From: an uncultured Oscillospiraceae bacterium
GTDB lineage: Bacteria > Bacillota > Clostridia > Oscillospirales > Oscillospiraceae
DNA: 64,000 bases
NCBI GenBank assembly: GCA_900754965.1
Contig: CAAEEO010000051.1
Coordinates: forward strand, 59,613 to 123,612
Direction of reading: 5' to 3'
Part shown: positions 51,343-60,409 of the stretch, one piece after another
Numbering within the stretch: position 1 is the stretch's first letter
Layout of the letters: every line of letters starts with the position of its first letter
Notes under the pieces: generated by a model
What the model was told of the DNA's origin: nothing
The model's input: only the letters and a program-made list of their open reading frames with translations
The model's database searches: none
Position numbers and translations under genes: made by a program

Positions 51343-52184
51343 GCATCATCGCAACACAAATCGGAAAGACATTCGGAAAAACCACCGCCCTGGAGGGCGT
51401 GTCCCTCACCCTGGAACCGGAGAAGATTTACGGTCTGTTGGGCAGGAACGGCGCAGGCAAAAGCACCTTGATGGGCATTCTCAGTGACCGGGTCCGTCCC
51501 ACTGCCGGCACCTGCACTATCGACGGGGTTTCCATTCACGAAAACGCCGGGCGGATCTACATGATGAGCGAGGAAGATCTGTATCCCGAGACCATGCGGG
51601 TGCGGGATGTGTTCCGCTGGACCGGGGAATTTTACGGCGGATTTGACCAGGAATTGGCGCAGCATCTGTGCCGGGAGTTTGAATTGAACCCGAAGAAAAA
51701 GATCACCGCCCTGTCCACCGGGTATAAGTCCATCTATAAGCTCATCACCGCTCTCTGCGTGGATGCAGACTATATTTTTATGGACGAACCGGTACTGGGT
51801 CTGGATGCGGGCCACCGGGAACTGTTTTACAAATCCCTGCTGACCACTTACGCCCAGCGCCCCCGCACCTTTCTGCTCTCTACCCACCTGATTGAGGAAG
51901 TATCCGGCGTGATTGAGGATGTGATCATCATCGACAAAGGCAGAGTGCTGAAAATCGACAGCGTGGAGCATCTGCTCCGCTCCGGATACAACATCACCGG
52001 CGCCATTTCCGCCGTGGATGCCTACTGTCAGGGAAAAGAAGTTGTGGGACAGGATACCATCGGCGGCATCCGCACCGCCGCCATTCTGGGCAGACCCGAA
52101 GACGTTCCGGCCGGTCTCACTGTCAGTCCTCTGGATCTGCAAAAACTGTTTATCCGCATGACCGAGAAAAAGGAGGGTCTTTGA
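51339..52184 (+). CDS. ABC transporter ATP-binding protein
   Basis: A 281-residue ATPase with Walker A GRNGAGKS (about residues 38-45), the signature-like ALSTGYKS in place of a perfect LSGGQ, Walker B DYIFMDEPVLGLDAG and switch His in LSTHLIEE. A C-terminal extension of about 70 residues follows. It is of the YtrB/BcrA type and pairs with the membrane gene downstream. The substrate is not evident. Confidence 0.92.
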   Translation: MSIIATQIGKTFGKTTALEGVSLTLEPEKIYGLLGRNGAGKSTLMGILSDRVRPTAGTCTIDGVSIHENAGRIYMMSEEDLYPETMRVRDVFRWTGEFYGGFDQELAQHLCREFELNPKKKITALSTGYKSIYKLITALCVDADYIFMDEPVLGLDAGHRELFYKSLLTTYAQRPRTFLLSTHLIEEVSGVIEDVIIIDKGRVLKIDSVEHLLRSGYNITGAISAVDAYCQGKEVVGQDTIGGIRTAAILGRPEDVPAGLTVSPLDLQKLFIRMTEKKEGL

Positions 52185-52186
52185 CC

Positions 52187-52879
52187 ATGAGACAAAAATT
52201 TTTCACTGCCTATAAGTATCAAATGATCGAATCCCGCAGCAGCCTGCTCAGTTATTACGGCGCCCTGTTTGCAGTCTTTCTTTTGTCCGCAGTCATCGTC
52301 ACGGACAGCCACAACCGCGGACAGATCGCCGGTGTGGAGATGTGCAGCATTCTGTTTTTGTTCGTTGCGGGCATCACCACCTTCGGTGTGGAAATGCGCC
52401 TGTATCTCCAATGCGGACTGAGCCGCAAACTGCTCAGCTTGAGCGTTCTTGCCGCAACGGTGACTCTGGCGCTGCTGGTGATCTGTGCAGACTTTTTGAT
52501 GGGAACCGTGCTGAGCGCATTGCAAACGGGGCTCTGGAGCGGACAGTACTACTCCTTTTTCGAGATGCTCTTCCCCCAGCTGGGTCTTCCCGGCCGACTG
52601 GCAGTCCAGTTCTGCGTGCTCATGGCCGCCAACTATGCCGGTCTGCTCATCAGCGCCATGTTCTTTCAGCTGCCCAAAAAGGCCCGGGTATTCTACTGCG
52701 TGATCGTACCGACGCTGTGCGCTGTCCTGTTCTTCGGCGGCCCTGCCACTCCCGTCGGCGCTGCCATTGTGGATTTACTGCTCAGCTCCCCCATTTACCT
52801 GGCTGGCGCTATGATCGGCGTTGCCGGACTTGAGTTCCTGCTCTGCCATCTGCTGGCCGCCCGGTCCTATTTGCGCTGA
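52187..52879 (+). CDS. ABC-2-type permease subunit
   Basis: A 230-residue membrane protein with six hydrophobic segments, matching the gene order GntR-ATPase-permease. The ATG at 52187 is nine bases after GGAGGG; an in-frame TTG at 52181 is too close. Its family is inferred mostly from context and topology. Confidence 0.75.
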   Translation: MRQKFFTAYKYQMIESRSSLLSYYGALFAVFLLSAVIVTDSHNRGQIAGVEMCSILFLFVAGITTFGVEMRLYLQCGLSRKLLSLSVLAATVTLALLVICADFLMGTVLSALQTGLWSGQYYSFFEMLFPQLGLPGRLAVQFCVLMAANYAGLLISAMFFQLPKKARVFYCVIVPTLCAVLFFGGPATPVGAAIVDLLLSSPIYLAGAMIGVAGLEFLLCHLLAARSYLR

Positions 52880-52881
52880 TA

Positions 52882-52910
52882 TTGCATCCTGTCGAAAAAA
52901 GGCATATAAT
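52882..52910 (+). promoter_or_regulatory. Promoter of the CmpB-like gene
   Basis: TTGCAT (52882-52887), a 17-base spacer and TATAAT (52905-52910), starting three bases after the permease stop. Confidence 0.7.
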
Positions 52911-52911
52911 G

Positions 52912-52952
52912 GAACTGCCCGGCGATTCGCTGTTCGCCAGGCAGTTCTTCTT
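52912..52952 (+). terminator. Hairpin after the ABC operon
   Basis: Stem GAACTGCC / GGCAGTTC with inner GGCGA / TCGCC, followed by TTCTTTT. It can end the ABC operon transcript, and it also lies at the 5' end of the next transcript. Confidence 0.65.
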
Positions 52953-52974
52953 TTCAGAAAGGATGGGCCGAACA

Positions 52975-53922
52975 ATGACCATTCACTTTTTCAATGGCGT
53001 GACCATCACCCTCTACGAGCTCCTGCTGATCTTTTTTACTTACGGATTCTTAGGCTGGTGCAGTGAGGTGGCCTTTGCCACGCTGAAATCCGGTACCTTT
53101 GTCAACCGCGGTTTCCTCAATGGTCCCATCTGCCCAATTTACGGGTTCGGCATGGTCATTGTGGTCGTGGTACTCACACCGCTGACCGGGAACCTGCCCC
53201 TGCTGTTTTTAGGTTCAATGGCTTTGACCACGGTTCTGGAATATTTCACCGGGTGGATTCTGGAAAAACTGTTCCATGCAAAATGGTGGGACTATTCCGA
53301 ACGGAAATTCAATCTCAAAGGCTATATCTGTCTGGAATTTTCCATTCTCTGGGGACTGGCCTGCGTGAGCATCATGCGTATTCTCCACCCCATCATCATG
53401 GACTTCCTCCACTGGATTCCCCACACCGTGGGTCTGGTGATTCTGGGTATTTGCATTCTGGCAGGCATCATCGACCTGGCCGCCACTGTGGCCGCCGTTC
53501 GCGGCCTGCAGAAACGGCTGCAGACCCTTACCGCCCTGGCCGGAGAAATCCACGAACTGTCCGACGATTTGGGCGAGGGCGTATCTGACGCTGTGCAGAG
53601 ACTGCTGGAGCGCACCGCCGACGGCCGTGCATTTTACAGTCAGTTCTCCGATGTGATTGAGGCCCATCTGGCCGAAGAAAAAGCCCTGTCTCAGCGGCAC
53701 CGTGCAGAAGAGCAGGCGCTGCTGGATCAGTTCCTGGGTGAGCGGAAAACCGCGCGGGCAGCACGGCAGGCCGAACGTCTGGAAGAGTTCCATGCCAAAT
53801 TGGCCGAAACCAAAGCCAGCCAGAAACGTCTGCTGAAAGCGTTCCCCTCTCTGCGGATGGAGCAGGAGCAGGAAGCTCTGGACTCTCTGCGGAAAGAACT
53901 GGAAGAACCTTCCAAAAAGTAA
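52975..53922 (+). CDS. CmpB-like putative ABC transporter membrane protein with coiled-coil tail
   Basis: A 315-residue protein. Residues about 1-185 contain five or six membrane segments with the family features FFTYGFLGWCSEV, NRGFLNGPICPIYGFG and LEYFTGWILEKLFHAKWWDYS (PF06541, COG4905). Residues about 190-315 are a charged helical tail rich in Glu, Ala, Arg, likely coiled coil in the cytosol. Function is unknown. The ATG at 52975 is favoured over the upstream ATG at 52963, which sits on the AAAGG. Confidence 0.82.
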   Translation: MTIHFFNGVTITLYELLLIFFTYGFLGWCSEVAFATLKSGTFVNRGFLNGPICPIYGFGMVIVVVVLTPLTGNLPLLFLGSMALTTVLEYFTGWILEKLFHAKWWDYSERKFNLKGYICLEFSILWGLACVSIMRILHPIIMDFLHWIPHTVGLVILGICILAGIIDLAATVAAVRGLQKRLQTLTALAGEIHELSDDLGEGVSDAVQRLLERTADGRAFYSQFSDVIEAHLAEEKALSQRHRAEEQALLDQFLGERKTARAARQAERLEEFHAKLAETKASQKRLLKAFPSLRMEQEQEALDSLRKELEEPSKK

Positions 53923-53964
53923 ACAGGATACCCCTGCCCCCCTTTTACCGGGATGACAGACAAA

Positions 53965-54004
53965 ACAGCCGCAAATCATTCTGCAATGATTTGCGGCTGT
54001 TTTT
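53965..54004. terminator. Bidirectional terminator
   Basis: Perfect stem ACAGCCGCAAATCATT / AATGATTTGCGGCTGT with loop CTGC and T-runs on both sides, between convergent genes. Confidence 0.93.
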
Positions 54005-54011
54005 TGTTTTT

Positions 54012-54932
54012 TCAGTTTTCCGATTCAGGAGTCGGCACGGTCGCCCGTTTCAAGATCCCAACACCGATGGGATAAGGCCCTGTATGCACGCCGATGGTCG
54101 CACCGATCTGATAAATGCCAATCTCTTCGATTCCCAATCGCTCTTTGACCAGGTCTTTCAGCATCTCCCGGAATGCCACAGCCTCCTCATAATCATATCC
54201 AAACCCGATGCAGAAGGTGTATTCTCCCGGTTTGGCCTTGATTTCATCCATGTATTTCTCAGCCATATCCACGACCTTCTGCATGGATTTCTGGCGACTT
54301 CTGGTGATACCGGAATTAAAGATTTCTCCCTCTTTCAAGGTAATCAGCGGTTTGATCTTCAGTGCCTCTGCAGCGATTCCCTTGAGCTTTCCGATTCGGC
54401 CACCATGTTTCAGATAATCGATGTTTCCAATGGTAAAGAAAATCCGTCCTGTTTCACGAATGGGCAGAAGGGCCTCCACAATCTGTTCATAGGACAGTCC
54501 CATATCCCGCAGTTTGCACGCCTCCAGCACGAACATTCCCTGCAGTACCGTATTGAATGTGCAGTCCATCACTGTGATCTTCGCATCCGGATACTCTTCC
54601 TGAATCATATTCTGCGCCGTCAGCGCCGACTGCATGGAGCCGCTGAATTTTTTCGTGATGCAAATGCAGATCATCGGAATATTCTGCTCGGCATACTTCT
54701 GAAAGACCTCATAATAGTCATAAACCGCCGGCATCGATGTCTTGGGGAACACATTGGGATGGTCTACCATCTCCTGGTAAAATTCCCGCACCCCGATCTC
54801 CCGCATCTCTTTCCGATAAGTCTCGCCGTCAAACGAAACATAAAAGGGCACAACCTCTATATTTTTTTCTTTCGTCAGTTCCTCCGGCAGATCCAGAGAA
54901 CCGTCACTGATGATTTGTACAGTTTCCTGCAT
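54012..54932 (-). CDS. DegV family fatty-acid-binding protein
   Basis: A 306-residue DegV protein, the FakB partner type that holds a fatty acid for phosphorylation by FakA. Family features: ISDGSLDLPEEL at the N-terminus, FPKTSMPA (fatty-acid head-group Thr/Ser), ITKKFSGSMQSA, and a C-terminal GVHTGPYPIGVG. It is single-gene; the FakA homologue is at 11.9-13.6 kb. The ATG at 54932 follows GAGGG. Confidence 0.92.
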   Translation of the reverse strand: MQETVQIISDGSLDLPEELTKEKNIEVVPFYVSFDGETYRKEMREIGVREFYQEMVDHPNVFPKTSMPAVYDYYEVFQKYAEQNIPMICICITKKFSGSMQSALTAQNMIQEEYPDAKITVMDCTFNTVLQGMFVLEACKLRDMGLSYEQIVEALLPIRETGRIFFTIGNIDYLKHGGRIGKLKGIAAEALKIKPLITLKEGEIFNSGITRSRQKSMQKVVDMAEKYMDEIKAKPGEYTFCIGFGYDYEEAVAFREMLKDLVKERLGIEEIGIYQIGATIGVHTGPYPIGVGILKRATVPTPESEN

Positions 54933-55062
54933 GACAATCCCTCGCACTTCATCCGGTATTAAAACCTACTTTTCATAGTTTTTAGTATTCTCTTATCATA
55001 GCACAATCAAACCGAGATGTATAGAGTGCGAATCGTTTTCCTGCCCTTTTTTCAAAATTATT

Positions 55063-55539
55063 TTAAAACTCCCCAGAAATATCTTCCGAGCGGAATGTGA
55101 TGTTCCCTTCTCCGTCTGCGGAAAAGGTGAGTTTCAGCAGCGCTGCCGCTCCGCTCTCCTCTTTCAGCACGAAAGTCATGGAGCCTTCGCCCAGATAGGT
55201 CATCTCAGGCTCTTCCGCAGGGTGCATCGCAAACCCGCATCTCTGCACCAGTCCCTGCGCATCCAACACCGCTACACCGCTGCCCTTTTCTTCCTCCCGG
55301 AACAGCACCGCGCCCACCCGATCATAGGCAAAATCCGAGAACACCACCGCATCTACCACTTCCTGTCCCGGTTCTCTGCTGCCTTCAAACAAAGCGCAGA
55401 CCGTCTCTTCCGTCCAGGACGGAGCCGGCGTCTGTTCCGCCACAGGAGACGGAGTCTGCGTTTCCGGCACAGTTTCCCCGCATCCCGCAGCTGTCAGCAG
55501 CAGCGCCGCCAAGATACACCATTTGACACACTTCATCAT
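55063..55539 (-). CDS. Lipoprotein of the ECF sigma operon
   Basis: A 158-residue exported lipoprotein: signal peptide with lipobox TAAGC, a Thr/Pro-rich linker, then a small beta-rich domain. No family recognised. Its ATG overlaps the anti-sigma stop (ATGA), so the two are translationally coupled. It may be an extracytoplasmic partner of the anti-sigma factor. Confidence 0.75.
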   Translation of the reverse strand: MMKCVKWCILAALLLTAAGCGETVPETQTPSPVAEQTPAPSWTEETVCALFEGSREPGQEVVDAVVFSDFAYDRVGAVLFREEEKGSGVAVLDAQGLVQRCGFAMHPAEEPEMTYLGEGSMTFVLKEESGAAALLKLTFSADGEGNITFRSEDISGEF

Positions 55540-56849
55540 GACTCCCTCTCCTTCCCCTCTGCCATATCCAATTTCACTGTCACCGGCTGTTCCGGCACAT
55601 ACAGTCGGGTGATTTCCGGCTGCAAGTAGACTTCCGTACCCGGGAACTCCTCCGGAATGCACAGATACTGCTGCGCCCGGCCGTCCTGATTCCATCCCAT
55701 TCCATATCCGCCCGTGGGATAGGCCTTGCCCGCGCTGTCATACAGCGTTGGCTCAAACAGGGCAAACCGCCGCTCCGGCAATCCGTCAAAGGTACACCAA
55801 ATTTCTCCCGGGGTTTCCACAGTACATTCTCCATTCAGCAGTGCCGAATCGCACGCCCCGGTCTCCAGATTCACCCGAGTCCGCGGTGCGTCCTTGTCCA
55901 GTAGTCCCGCTACATGGATCTTCAGTTCCAACTGATCCGTTTCCATGAAGAAACTGCTCTCCGCATAGAAGGTCTTTCGTTCTCCGGTGACCGGGTCTGA
56001 TGTGCCGCCAATCCCGGCAGCGCTGCTGTCATAAATCTCCGTGCCATCCGGCAGCACCAGAGAAAACTCCATCCATTTCAGATAGGTGCGGTTTTCAGGG
56101 GCTCCTTCCACCTGTAATCGAATGTGGGTCGGGTAGATTTCCACTCCGGTGACCCAAAACCGCTCCTCCCCGAAACAGAACGGGACCTCCAACGCCGCCT
56201 TGCGCCCCTGCGCCCGATATTCCGGGTCGATCTGCAGCGTAAAGGTCGGTTTTGCCACCAGTGTACGGGCCTCCGCCGCCTCGTCATAGACCCGCAGAAC
56301 CACCTGCATCGTCTCCGGAACCTGGGCCTCCGGCAGAAAATCCACCGCTGCATGGAGCAGTTCTCCATTGCTCTGCCCTCCGTAACTGCCGGTGATTACA
56401 GCCTGTGCATCAGTTCCGTCTTCCAGGAACACCTCCGGCAATGCGCTCAGTTTGTCATATTCTTCGGACTCCAAGGTAAAGTACAGATGCACCTGTTTCT
56501 GATCCACGATCAGCGACTGGATATGCGCCGTCACACCCCGGTCCTCCGCTGTCTGGTCTACGATCTGCACATATTCCTGCTCCACCGCCTGACGCAGGGA
56601 AGAGGAAAACGACACCGCCCGGGCCAGCTGTGCCAGCACCGGCACCTGGCTGCAGGCCTGCGCCACCGTGGGGGAAAGATTTACCGCCGCAACAAAGCAC
56701 ACCGCCACCATCGCAGCTGCCGTCAGGGGCTGCCAAACCCTCCGCCGCCGGCGAAGACGGGCCGCCGCCCGCTCCACAGTTCCCTCCGTTTCCATCGGGA
56801 TCTGCTCCAATTCCTCCTGCAGCGCCATCCATTCTTCCATTCGGTTCAT
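55536..56849 (-). CDS. Anti-sigma factor with DUF4179-like extracellular domain
   Basis: A 437-residue single-pass membrane protein: cytosolic N-terminus of about 50 residues (MNRMEEWMALQEELEQIP, the sigma-binding part by analogy), a basic RRRRR stretch, a membrane helix (about residues 45-62), then a large beta-rich outer domain. It begins four bases inside the sigma gene end, the usual coupling of a sigma factor and its inhibitor. Confidence 0.8.
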   Translation of the reverse strand: MNRMEEWMALQEELEQIPMETEGTVERAAARLRRRRRVWQPLTAAAMVAVCFVAAVNLSPTVAQACSQVPVLAQLARAVSFSSSLRQAVEQEYVQIVDQTAEDRGVTAHIQSLIVDQKQVHLYFTLESEEYDKLSALPEVFLEDGTDAQAVITGSYGGQSNGELLHAAVDFLPEAQVPETMQVVLRVYDEAAEARTLVAKPTFTLQIDPEYRAQGRKAALEVPFCFGEERFWVTGVEIYPTHIRLQVEGAPENRTYLKWMEFSLVLPDGTEIYDSSAAGIGGTSDPVTGERKTFYAESSFFMETDQLELKIHVAGLLDKDAPRTRVNLETGACDSALLNGECTVETPGEIWCTFDGLPERRFALFEPTLYDSAGKAYPTGGYGMGWNQDGRAQQYLCIPEEFPGTEVYLQPEITRLYVPEQPVTVKLDMAEGKERES

Positions 56850-57313
56850 GACTCCACCTCCCTTAGATCCAATCGCAGCAACTCCAGCCCCCGCCGCTGA
56901 CGGGTCGATACCGTTCCGGCAGGGACCCCCAGAATCTCCGCCGTTTCCGACAAGGTATATCCGCCAAAATACCGCAGAGTGATCACATCTTTCAGTTCTC
57001 TGGGCAGCCGCACCAACGCCTGTTTCAAGGGCAGATGATCCAAATCTTCGGCACGCAGATCTGCCGCAGCCTCCAAGGGCAGCAGCCGACGGCTGCGTTT
57101 CAGTTCCCGGCTGCATTCATTCAGCAGGATTCTGGTCATCCAAGTCTCGAAAAATTCCGGCTGCCGCAGGCCGTCCAACCCCCGCAGGCCCTTATAAACA
57201 GCCTCATCCAGAGCATCCAGTGCCATGGCCTCGCTGCCCAACCAACAATATGCCGTCCGATACAGTTTCGGCCGCAGATGCTCCACACGCTGTGCAAATG
57301 TCTGCATATCCAT
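56846..57313 (-). CDS. ECF-type RNA polymerase sigma factor
   Basis: A 155-residue sigma-70 family protein with region 2 (RPKLYRTAYCWLGSEAMALDALDEAVYKG, ETWMTRILLNECSRELKR) and region 4 (LPRELKDVITLRYFGGYTLSETAEILGVPAGTVSTRQRRGLELL). The ATG at 57313 follows GGAGGTG. It heads the sigma/anti-sigma/lipoprotein operon and would direct the response to an envelope signal. Confidence 0.92.
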   Translation of the reverse strand: MDMQTFAQRVEHLRPKLYRTAYCWLGSEAMALDALDEAVYKGLRGLDGLRQPEFFETWMTRILLNECSRELKRSRRLLPLEAAADLRAEDLDHLPLKQALVRLPRELKDVITLRYFGGYTLSETAEILGVPAGTVSTRQRRGLELLRLDLREVES

Positions 57314-57436
57314 CGACTTCACCTCCGCCCTTTCTTTCATCTATTAGACAGTTTAGCAGAGCTTTTTCATTGGGTCACGAAAATTTTTTTGAGCGTATGG
57401 AACGGCGTTTCCCCTTTCGGTTCTCAAAAAACAGAA

Positions 57437-57466
57437 AAGACCCGGGCAGCATTCTGCCCGAGTCTT
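57437..57466 (-). terminator. Terminator of the ECF S-component gene
   Basis: Minus-strand stem AAGACTCGGGCAG / CTGCCCGGGTCTT around AATG, then TTCTGTTTT. Confidence 0.85.
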
Positions 57467-57480
57467 CCGTTCCATCGTTG

Positions 57481-58008
57481 TTATGCCGTTTTTTTGCCTA
57501 CGGAAAATTTCTCCGTTACGCCGGTCTTCCGCAGCACCTGATACAGCACAAGGGACACCGCCAGCCCAATGACGCCCTGCACTCCATTGGCCGGGATGCT
57601 GGCCGCAGCGCCTGCACCATAGCCCAACAGCGTGCTCTCGTAGGCGAAATATCCCAGAACCATCGCCGTTTCTGCCGCCACACCGCTGACGATCCGCAGC
57701 ACTGCACCGCCTTTTCCCCGAGAAGCGATGCCCCAGGCAATCACCGCCATCAGGCCTTTGATTATCAGCGTTCCGGGGACATAGGATGCATATCCGTTGA
57801 GCAGGTCTGCCAGGGCAGATCCCACCCCTGCGGCAAAAAATCCGTATGCCGGGCCTAATACCCATCCGCACAGCAGCACGATGGTGTCCCCCAGATTCAC
57901 ATACCCCGCCGTCACCGGTGTGGGGACTTTGATCACCATTGTCGCCACACAGGTCAGCGCCGTCAGCAGCGCCGTGATGACCAAGCGATAGGTTTTGTTT
58001 CGATCCAT
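57481..58008 (-). CDS. ECF transporter S component, probably for vitamin B6
   Basis: A 175-residue substrate-binding membrane subunit with five or six helices. The segments KVPTPVTAGYVNLGDTIVLLCGWVLGP and FAAGVGSALADLLNGYASYVPGTLIIKG match the PF07155-type S components. It needs a shared EcfAA'T module, not in this window. The divergent gene is a PdxR-like regulator, and regulon work has linked such S components (PdxU2-like) with pyridoxine or pyridoxal uptake. The assignment to B6 is inferred. The ATG at 58008 follows GGGAGAAG. Confidence 0.85.
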   Translation of the reverse strand: MDRNKTYRLVITALLTALTCVATMVIKVPTPVTAGYVNLGDTIVLLCGWVLGPAYGFFAAGVGSALADLLNGYASYVPGTLIIKGLMAVIAWGIASRGKGGAVLRIVSGVAAETAMVLGYFAYESTLLGYGAGAAASIPANGVQGVIGLAVSLVLYQVLRKTGVTEKFSVGKKTA

Positions 58009-58118
58009 TTCCACTTCTCCCTTGCTTTTTGAAGATGCCTGTATTATATTCGATTCTGGACTGATTGAAATGGTCAATTTGATAATATTTTATAATACCA
58101 GTTTTCAGGAGGCCGCCT

Positions 58119-59522
58119 ATGCTGACCTATTCTTTCGACAACACGGCATCGGAATGTCTGTACGAACAGCTCTACCGCGCCATCAAAACCGATATTCTTC
58201 GGGGAGCGCTGACCCCGGGGGAGAAAATGCCTTCCAAACGCAAGTTGGCAGAAAATCTGCAAATCAGTGTGGTGACCGTAGAAACCGCCTATCAGCAGCT
58301 GATTGCAGAGGGGTATCTGTACCCCGTAGAAAAACGGGGATACTTTGTGGCCCAGGTGGAGGAAAGTCTGCCGTTGCCCACTATGCCGCCCCGGCTTTCT
58401 CCGCCACAGGAGACGGAATATTTCATGGATTTCCAGAGCAACCACATTGACGGGGCACAGTTCCCCTTTTCTGTCTGGGCCAGACTGATGCGTCAGGTAC
58501 TGCTGGAAAAGGACAAAAAACTTTTACAGCCGCAAACCTACAACGGTGTTCCGGAACTGCGTCAGGCCATTGCCGATTACCTCTATCACGCCCGGGGAAT
58601 GTCCGTACACCCGGAGCAGATTCTCATCGGTTCCGGCACGGAATACCTCTACACACTGCTGATTCAGTTATTGGGACAGGAAAAGATCTATGCCGTGGAA
58701 GACCCGGGATACCAAAAAATCGCCAGTATTTATCGGGCCAACGGTGCATCGTACCGCCCCATCCCTGTGGGACGGTACGGTCTGAGCCTCCGGCATCTCT
58801 GCCAAACCGATGTGAATGTGCTGCACATTTCCCCCTCTCACCACTTCCCCACCGGTGTGGTCATGCCCATCTCCCGGCGGCAGGAACTGCTGAAATGGGC
58901 CCAGGAGCAGCCGGGCCGATATATCATTGAAGATGACTATGATTCCGAATTCCGGTTCACCGGGCGTCCAATCCCTACCCTTTTCAGCATCGATCAGCAC
59001 GAAAAGGTGCTGTATATCAACACCTTTTCCAAAACCATTGCCCCCTCTATCCGGATTTCCTACCTGATTCTCCCCCCCACCCTTTTGGAAGAATATCGCC
59101 GGAAACTGGGATTTTATGCCTGCACCGTCCCCAGTTTTGAGCAGTATACCCTGGCTCAGTTTATCGCCGGGGGGAGCTTTGAGCGGCACATCGCCCGCAT
59201 GAAAAAGCGCTACCGCGCCCAGCGGGATACCGTGATTGCCGCCATTCAGTCCAGCCCTCTGGCCGGGCACAGCACCATCTACGAAAAAGACGCGGGACTG
59301 CATTTTCTGATGCGCCTGGACACCCCTTTCTCCGATCTCCAACTCAAGCAGCGGGCCGCAGACCGCGCCATTCGCATTGCCTGCCTGTCCGAATATCTGT
59401 ATGCCCCCGCTCCCGCTTACGACCATGTTTTGGTCATCAATTATACCGGTGTGGACACCGCGCGTCTCCCGGACGCTTTGGAGCGCCTGGCGCAGGCTGC
59501 CGGAATCTCAGAAAGCAGATAA
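58119..59522 (+). CDS. MocR-family regulator (GntR helix-turn-helix plus PLP aminotransferase fold), PdxR-like
   Basis: A 467-residue regulator with an N-terminal GntR winged helix (LYRAIKTDILRGALTPGEKMPSKRKLAENLQIS) and a fold-type I aminotransferase domain. The PLP-binding Lys is K305 in NTFSKTIAPS, and EDDYDSEFRF holds the PLP ring Asp. PdxR proteins sense PLP and control B6 synthesis or uptake. It is divergent from the ECF S component across 110 bp, which contains AT-rich direct repeats ATAAT-ATTTT-ATAAT (58091-58105 region). Confidence 0.92.
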   Translation: MLTYSFDNTASECLYEQLYRAIKTDILRGALTPGEKMPSKRKLAENLQISVVTVETAYQQLIAEGYLYPVEKRGYFVAQVEESLPLPTMPPRLSPPQETEYFMDFQSNHIDGAQFPFSVWARLMRQVLLEKDKKLLQPQTYNGVPELRQAIADYLYHARGMSVHPEQILIGSGTEYLYTLLIQLLGQEKIYAVEDPGYQKIASIYRANGASYRPIPVGRYGLSLRHLCQTDVNVLHISPSHHFPTGVVMPISRRQELLKWAQEQPGRYIIEDDYDSEFRFTGRPIPTLFSIDQHEKVLYINTFSKTIAPSIRISYLILPPTLLEEYRRKLGFYACTVPSFEQYTLAQFIAGGSFERHIARMKKRYRAQRDTVIAAIQSSPLAGHSTIYEKDAGLHFLMRLDTPFSDLQLKQRAADRAIRIACLSEYLYAPAPAYDHVLVINYTGVDTARLPDALERLAQAAGISESR

Positions 59523-59591
59523 AACAATTTCAAACTCCCTGTAAGGCCGGGGCAGCATTTCCTGCCTGATAGAGTGAAAGGAGGAATCGTT

Positions 59592-60155
59592 ATGGATGAT
59601 CAGCAGATCGTGGCGCTGTATTGGCAGAAAAATCCGGATGCCATCCAAGAATCAGACCGCAAGTACGGCGCATACTGTTTTTCCATTGCCAACAATATCC
59701 TGCACAGCAGACAAGACGCCGAGGAGTGTGTCAACGACACCTGGCTCCGCACATGGAACGCAATTCCCCCGCAAAGACCCACAAGACTGCAAATGTTCCT
59801 GGCCAAAATCACACGCAACCTCTCCTTCAACCGTTTCAGCGCCCGCCATGCCGCAAAGCGCGGCGGCGGAGAGATCGACCTGGTTCTGGACGAACTGGCG
59901 GAATGCATCGCCGGGGAGTCGGATGTGGAGGACGAATATGAGGCCCGGGAACTGAGCCGATGCATCCAGGCATTCGTCCGGAAACTGCCAGTGCGGGACG
60001 GCAATGTATTTCTGCGCCGCTACTTTTTCACGGAACCTGTGGCTGAGATCGCCAGGCGGTATGGACTGACAGAAAACCATGTCATGGTGATCCTGAGCCG
60101 GACACGAAAGAAACTGAAGGCATATCTCAGAAAGGAGGGGTTCTTTCATGAATAG
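59592..60155 (+). CDS. ECF-type sigma factor (second module)
   Basis: A 187-residue sigma-70 family protein. Region 2 is CFSIANNILHSRQDAEECVNDTWLRTWNAIPPQ and region 4 includes VFLRRYFFTEPVAEIARRYGLTENHVMVILSRTRKKL. GAAAGGAGG lies before the ATG at 59592. Its end overlaps the next frame by eight bases. The partner anti-sigma gene is cut by a mobile element, so control of this sigma factor may be lost. Confidence 0.9.
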   Translation: MDDQQIVALYWQKNPDAIQESDRKYGAYCFSIANNILHSRQDAEECVNDTWLRTWNAIPPQRPTRLQMFLAKITRNLSFNRFSARHAAKRGGGEIDLVLDELAECIAGESDVEDEYEARELSRCIQAFVRKLPVRDGNVFLRRYFFTEPVAEIARRYGLTENHVMVILSRTRKKLKAYLRKEGFFHE

Positions 60156-60396
60156 AGCAGACCTGTATCGTAGTTTCAGCGAGATCGATGACGACATTCT
60201 GGAACGCAGTGAGCGCGCCACCGGTTCCCGAGCGTCCTGGATTCGCCGTCATGTATCCGTTGCATTGATTGCAGCACTCCTCTGCCTGTTTTTGATGGGA
60301 GCCGGTGTGATTGCCGTCATTTACGGAGACAATATCCAAAACTGGTTTGGCTACTATTTCAGCGAAACCACCGGCCATGAAATGTTTTATCCCTAA
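60148..60396 (+). pseudogene. 5' fragment of an anti-sigma factor gene, interrupted by insertion
   Basis: 82 codons remain: a cytosolic start (MNRADLYRSFSEIDDDILERSE), a membrane helix (about residues 37-57), and the beginning of an outer domain ending GYYFSETTGHEM. After codon 78 the frame enters foreign DNA and stops at FYP. The segment IQNWFGYYF...TGHEM resembles the start of the extracellular domain in related anti-sigma factors. The rest of the gene should lie beyond the right end of the element, outside the window. Confidence 0.75.
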
Positions 60397-60409
60397 ATAG
60401 GAGTAAAAC

